Assembly: GCF_003073045.1 (NCBI RefSeq)
Contig: NC_037597.1
Location: 6,506,717 to 6,570,716 of the forward strand
Direction of reading: 5' to 3'
Source of the DNA: Pomacea canaliculata
Taxonomy: Eukaryota; Mollusca; Gastropoda; Architaenioglossa; Ampullariidae
Length of the DNA stretch: 64,000 nucleotides
The first letter of the stretch is position 1. Each line of letters begins with the position of its first letter. Of this stretch, positions 60,601 through 64,000 are shown piece by piece. The position numbers and the translations under genes were made by a program. Below the pieces are notes generated by a model. That model was not told the origin of the DNA. It searched no databases and worked only from the letters and a program-made list of their open reading frames with translations.

Positions 60601-62804
60601 AGCTCAGTGCATGTCATGACACCCCGAAGTGTGCCTCTCGCTCACTCCCTTTCGAGCACACTCACGGGGCCATATAAACAGGTGTTCTTTCAACAACAAA
60701 AAAATAAAATGGCTTGTCTGAAGAATTTGCATACTTTTACTAAACAAAAACAAAATTACGTAAATAAAAAGTCCTAACAATGTTATATTTCCTTAATGTA
60801 GCAGTGAATAACGTAATGGCTGACCATTGATACGTTGAAATAACACAACGCGGACGGTAATATTCCTTTAGACCAGGGGTCTCAAACTCATATTAGCCTG
60901 TGGGCCGCAGTGGAAAGTAACAGCCAGTCAGCGGGCCGCACCACGAAAAGAAATGTTTTTCATTAAATTTTACGAACACTACTGTCACTGCAGTTAAATG
61001 CTAAAATAAATTTTTATAATTATTAATTACATTTAGTGTAGTTTATTACATGCACAGGCAGTTTAGTTTATTAAAATAAGTTGACGTTGTCTCTGTACTA
61101 ATAACGGGGGTAATTTTCACTGCGGAATTAATCACCAAGCACAACATACATATCGAGGGCCGCACTTCGGCCGCGGGCCGCGTGTTGAGACCCCTGCTTT
61201 AGACACACTGTCTCGGCAATGGTTCTTCACTTCAAGTAACGCCACCACCAACTGCAAAGCGTTTCTTCGGTCCTGTATAAACCAGTGTCAGCACACTGTC
61301 CCGGCAATGGCTCTTCACTTCAAGTAACACGAGAAATATCGTCCACACACAATTAAACATCCAGCTTCACGTCCTCTCGCCATTGCTCTCCCAACTGCTC
61401 TCTACCCCACTCGTCACATCTCTTTTTTTACGTCATCGACACACGCATTCAGAAAACTGACGTCATTCACGCTCTTTCGTCCTTGAACCCGGCCTGCGTA
61501 CCGCAACGCGGGCGCACGCGTGCGCCCGCGGGCGCCTACGACGGCGGGCCGGACCGCAGCGAAATTTGAGTGAGCGCACGCGGGCGCACGCGTAGCTGAG
61601 AGGTACTACGCACGGCGCAAAGATGGCCGCCATGGTTGTAAGTTTAGACGTGTAGATGATATTCACGGTGGATCTTCTAATAAATAAGTATTTTGCAATA
61701 GATAGATATATGCAACGACAAAGAAGGATATTTAAAGTTCAGATTTCATCGTCATGTCTTTCTAGAGATGGTAGAATGAATTTGCCTTCGACCTTGAAAC
61801 TTCGAATCGGGACGACAACAACAGAAAGTCTGCTCGTCGTTTGTTTTTACGTGATATGCTTGACTACCGCATTGTTCTTTCCACATAATCTTTAATTCTC
61901 ATGGATTTTTTCCTTTTAGTTCAAATGAATGCCACTAAAAGTATATTGTTTGGCGCTGCAATAGATTGCTTCTATTAATTCCGTCAAATATGCCATAAAC
62001 AAAATTAGATTTTCTACTTCGCTGTCAGCCGCCATTTTTTATCACAGGCTCTCTAGGGCGTGAGTGAGCGCCCGCGGGCATCCGCGGTGAGCGCCCGCGT
62101 TACGGTACGCAGGGCCGCGCTTAGTCCTAGCACTCGGACCAGATCTGTGACAGCACTCCATGGGTACACCATGGGTACATCAGTCACTTCTGCTACAAGA
62201 TGGCGATAGGCTAAAATATGTCGTCAGTACAGGCATGAATTAAAATAATTTACTGTCAAAAGTAGGAATAATTTCAACAATTGTGAATTTGTATTGAACT
62301 GCCGATAGCGGCTTAGTTTTAGGCACAGTGTATGAGTGTGTGCATGCTTGTTTGGGGCACACTTTATTTATCTCTAAAATAATCTACGGGAGTAGTGCAA
62401 TATGTGGCTTACAATATATGTCAGGGTTTGTACGAGTCACCTGCCGCAGCACCACAGACTACTGCGTTAAGTAGTTCTCCGATTTTGGAATGTGTTTGTA
62501 GGACAGTATGGTGCGATTTGGATGTCGCATTGTCAGCTTTTTCTGCAGCACAGGTTCAGAAGATCTCTTCAGAACAGCCTTACACAATATACAAGTGCTA
62601 ACCACACCCTTGTGCATTTTTTATGCTTCTACATTTTTTCCCTCCGTCTGGAGTCCTCTAAAAAAATGCAAGGAATTAGACTCAGATTATTCATAGGATA
62701 GAGAAAAAGAAGATACGTGTGTATACTTACATATATGCGAGCAGGACAACCAGCAAGAATAAAGAGGCAGGCAAAAGCCAGTCCATGGCACAGCTGATCT
62801 CCAT
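51616..62804 (-). CDS. Cytochrome P450, CYP3-like (clan 3), 14 exons, apparently disrupted in the heme exon
   Basis: Minus-strand exons: 62731-62804, 58667-58763, 57401-57453, 56601-56694, 55936-56061, 55610-55698, 55053-55204, 54755-54876, 54448-54529, 53801-53958, 53478-53566, 53048-53185, 52341-52496, 51616-51702. The product has an N-terminal membrane anchor, proline hinge IPGPPPLPFFGH, C-helix WRRLR (130-134), I-helix AGYETT (313-318), ETLR (369-372), FIPER and heme motif FGMGPRQCIG (Cys447). Expected length of about 505 aa is close to CYP3A4 (503). P450s of this clan are ER monooxygenases for xenobiotics and endogenous lipids. Two defects lie in exon 13: TAA at codon 455 (52408-52406), where the family has Met or similar (RLAL-x-EAKMA), and a donor phase one base short of the last exon. 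As written the product stops at 454 aa. Exon 9 needs a weak donor (A|GTACCT). It is probably a young pseudogene or a sequence error. Confidence 0.92.
52739..52774 (+). repeat. (AAAC)n microsatellite in a P450 intron
   Basis: An A run is followed by about six AAAC/ACAA units and a short CA tail, within the intron between P450 exons 12 and 13. Confidence 0.9.
57618..57800 (+). mobile_element. LINE ORF2 C-terminal fragment
   Basis: The plus strand reads LWRKLVWFGHITRHDCLSMG, then TLKVGR and, in the next frame, RANRGRTG. This matches the frequent LINE ORF2 ending KLAWFGHVTRHDSLSKTIL...EGGRRRGRQRK. It sits in P450 intron 2, antisense to the gene. One frame change separates the pieces and both ends are truncated. 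It may belong to the same family as the fragment at 35740-36000. Confidence 0.75.
60874..61196. mobile_element. Non-autonomous hAT element (MITE), 323 bp, with perfect 8-bp target duplication
   Basis: The left end is CAGGGGTCTCAAACTC and the right end is the inverse (TTGAGACCCCTG). Internal GCGGGCCGC words near both ends extend the inverted repeat. The flanks are identical: CTTTAGAC at 60866-60873 and 61197-61204. CAG-type ends with an 8-bp duplication identify hAT. The perfect duplication suggests fairly recent insertion. It lies in P450 intron 1. Confidence 0.95.
61489..62113. mobile_element. MITE-like element with GC-rich terminal inverted repeats, about 625 bp
   Basis: The left end reads CTGCGTACCGCAACGCGGGC and the reverse complement of the right end reads CTGCGTACCGTAACGCGGGC. 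The inverted similarity continues with CCCGCGGGCGC blocks, and a second inverted pair lies inside (AAGATGGCCGCC near 61620, CCGCCATTTTTT near 62030). The core is AT-rich and non-coding. The target duplication is not obvious, so the superfamily is undetermined. It lies in P450 intron 1. Confidence 0.8.
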
Positions 62805-64000
62805 TTGACAGTCACTTAAAGCAGTTTACACGAGTTTAACACAAGATGTAAACTCTCTAGTGCTCTGTGAGGATGATAAAACACTCGTTGTGCTGCAGTG
62901 CAATATGTGATTAGCTTCAGTCAGGGTCAGTCTAACTGCCTCTGTACCTCGTCCTGCGGCTCGCTGGCGTCTGACGTTCCGCGCGTGGCGTCTGACCCAC
63001 ACCTCAGTGAAATGCAGGAACGAGGCAAGGCTCGACAGACCGCCTACTTTTATTTTTGAATGACCGCTGTTCCTCCACAAAATGGATTTCCTTTTACAAT
63101 AGCTTCACAATGGCCAATGCAGAGATAAAATATATATATATAAACTATTTTTTAATCCAATGACATGCGCTGCAATCGTTTCGTATTCGACCGGACCGTC
63201 TTTGGAATGAAAGCATTTGGCTTCGGAGCTAAGTATAAACCTTTTATTATTGTTGTCCTTAGTTGAAAAATGTAGATCATAAACACAAGATTTGTATATC
63301 ACAAAGTCACACTCGTAACGGGTCTGTTTGAAGCTCTGAAAGGACAAACCGAGTCCAGCAATTTTTTCTTTATGATCGTGTTTAGCTCATTTAAAAAAAT
63401 AATAATTCCCATGGGATTCCCATGGTAATAACATTCCTATGGACAACACTGGCGATCTAACTCAAATCTTTCACGTGTGTTATTGTTAATAAAATATAAA
63501 CACATTTTAAATGTGCGTTTAATAAGCTCCTATAATTTTTTATTTGATAGTTTGTTAATTCCAAGCATTGCATTTTTATTTTATAGCTGACTGCAGATAA
63601 AGACTTTTTACATAAAAAGATAACATAATAATTTGATACTGTACATATTTATCTACGTAAAAACTTATTTCTTCTTCGTCTAGCTGCTTGCAAAATTGAT
63701 ATTTACTTGCTGATACACGTACGTATTCCCAATTAAGTTCGTCATTTGTTGGTCACCCTCAATTATTTTTTAGCTGTTTGAAACTTGCACATTAACGGGG
63801 ACCTCACACTGTCAGTTCTTGCTATCATTGTGCTAGATAATGATACGACTATGTTGTTTTGTCACCGTGTCACGATGTTTTTTGTCGAGTAGAAGGGTGT
63901 AGAAAGCGTCGATGTTGTAAATCTGGTGCTTGATCTTTGTTTAAACTTTTTACCAGCAGTCGTAGTTGGTTTTAACAGTTCGTGCTTTTTGTATAGCTGG
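62805..64000. other. P450 promoter region and upstream DNA to the window end
   Basis: The first about 155 bases upstream of the P450 start are also present in the decayed copy at 50641-50890, so this stretch was part of the duplicated unit and includes the proximal promoter and 5' UTR. Beyond about 63100 the sequence is AT-rich with no supported gene. Confidence 0.45.

Noticed and set aside
1-64000. CRISPR arrays, bacterial operons, riboswitches, Shine-Dalgarno sites
   Set aside because: The window is intron-containing animal DNA; the tandem arrays seen are minisatellites without unique spacers.

Overview
The window looks like nuclear DNA of an invertebrate animal, most likely a lophotrochozoan and probably a mollusc. 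It is AT-rich. Its genes are split by GT-AG introns and their proteins resemble animal families, and tRNA-derived SINE, hAT MITE and LINE debris lies between and inside them. The species cannot be told from the sequence alone. All exon joins were worked out by hand from splice sites, phase and similarity to remembered family sequences.

Layout. (1) 752-10202 (+): a complete 14-exon WDR26 (566 aa), the LisH/CTLH/WD40 subunit of the CTLH (GID) ubiquitin ligase, followed by several kb of 3' UTR-like DNA carrying a hAT MITE. (2) 21343-23940 (-): CNIH4, an ER cargo-export receptor, convergent with WDR26; the two are also neighbours in human. (3) 24132-40545 (+): a 372-aa Mab-21 domain protein in three exons. 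It starts head-to-head with CNIH4, with 191 bp between start codons, and has a 14.9-kb first intron full of minisatellites and LINE debris. (4) 45496-48716 (-): a secreted type-2 cystatin of 131 aa. An in-frame stop is followed in the same exon by the front half of a second cystatin domain. (5) 51616-62804 (-): a 14-exon CYP3-like clan 3 cytochrome P450. It is intact except for its heme exon, which has a stop just after the heme-cysteine motif and a one-base phase break at its end. A decayed copy of its promoter and first exon lies about 0.7 kb beyond the gene's 3' end (50641-50890).

The five genes do not form one pathway. WDR26 and CNIH4 are housekeeping genes (protein turnover, ER export), Mab-21 is a nucleotidyltransferase-fold protein without the canonical active site, and the cystatin and P450 are secreted-defence and detoxification types. 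The main points to check are the CNIH4/Mab-21 divergent promoter, the Mab-21 protein itself, the one-base or stop defects in CNIH4, cystatin and P450 (assembly error or pseudogene), and the well-preserved transposons.
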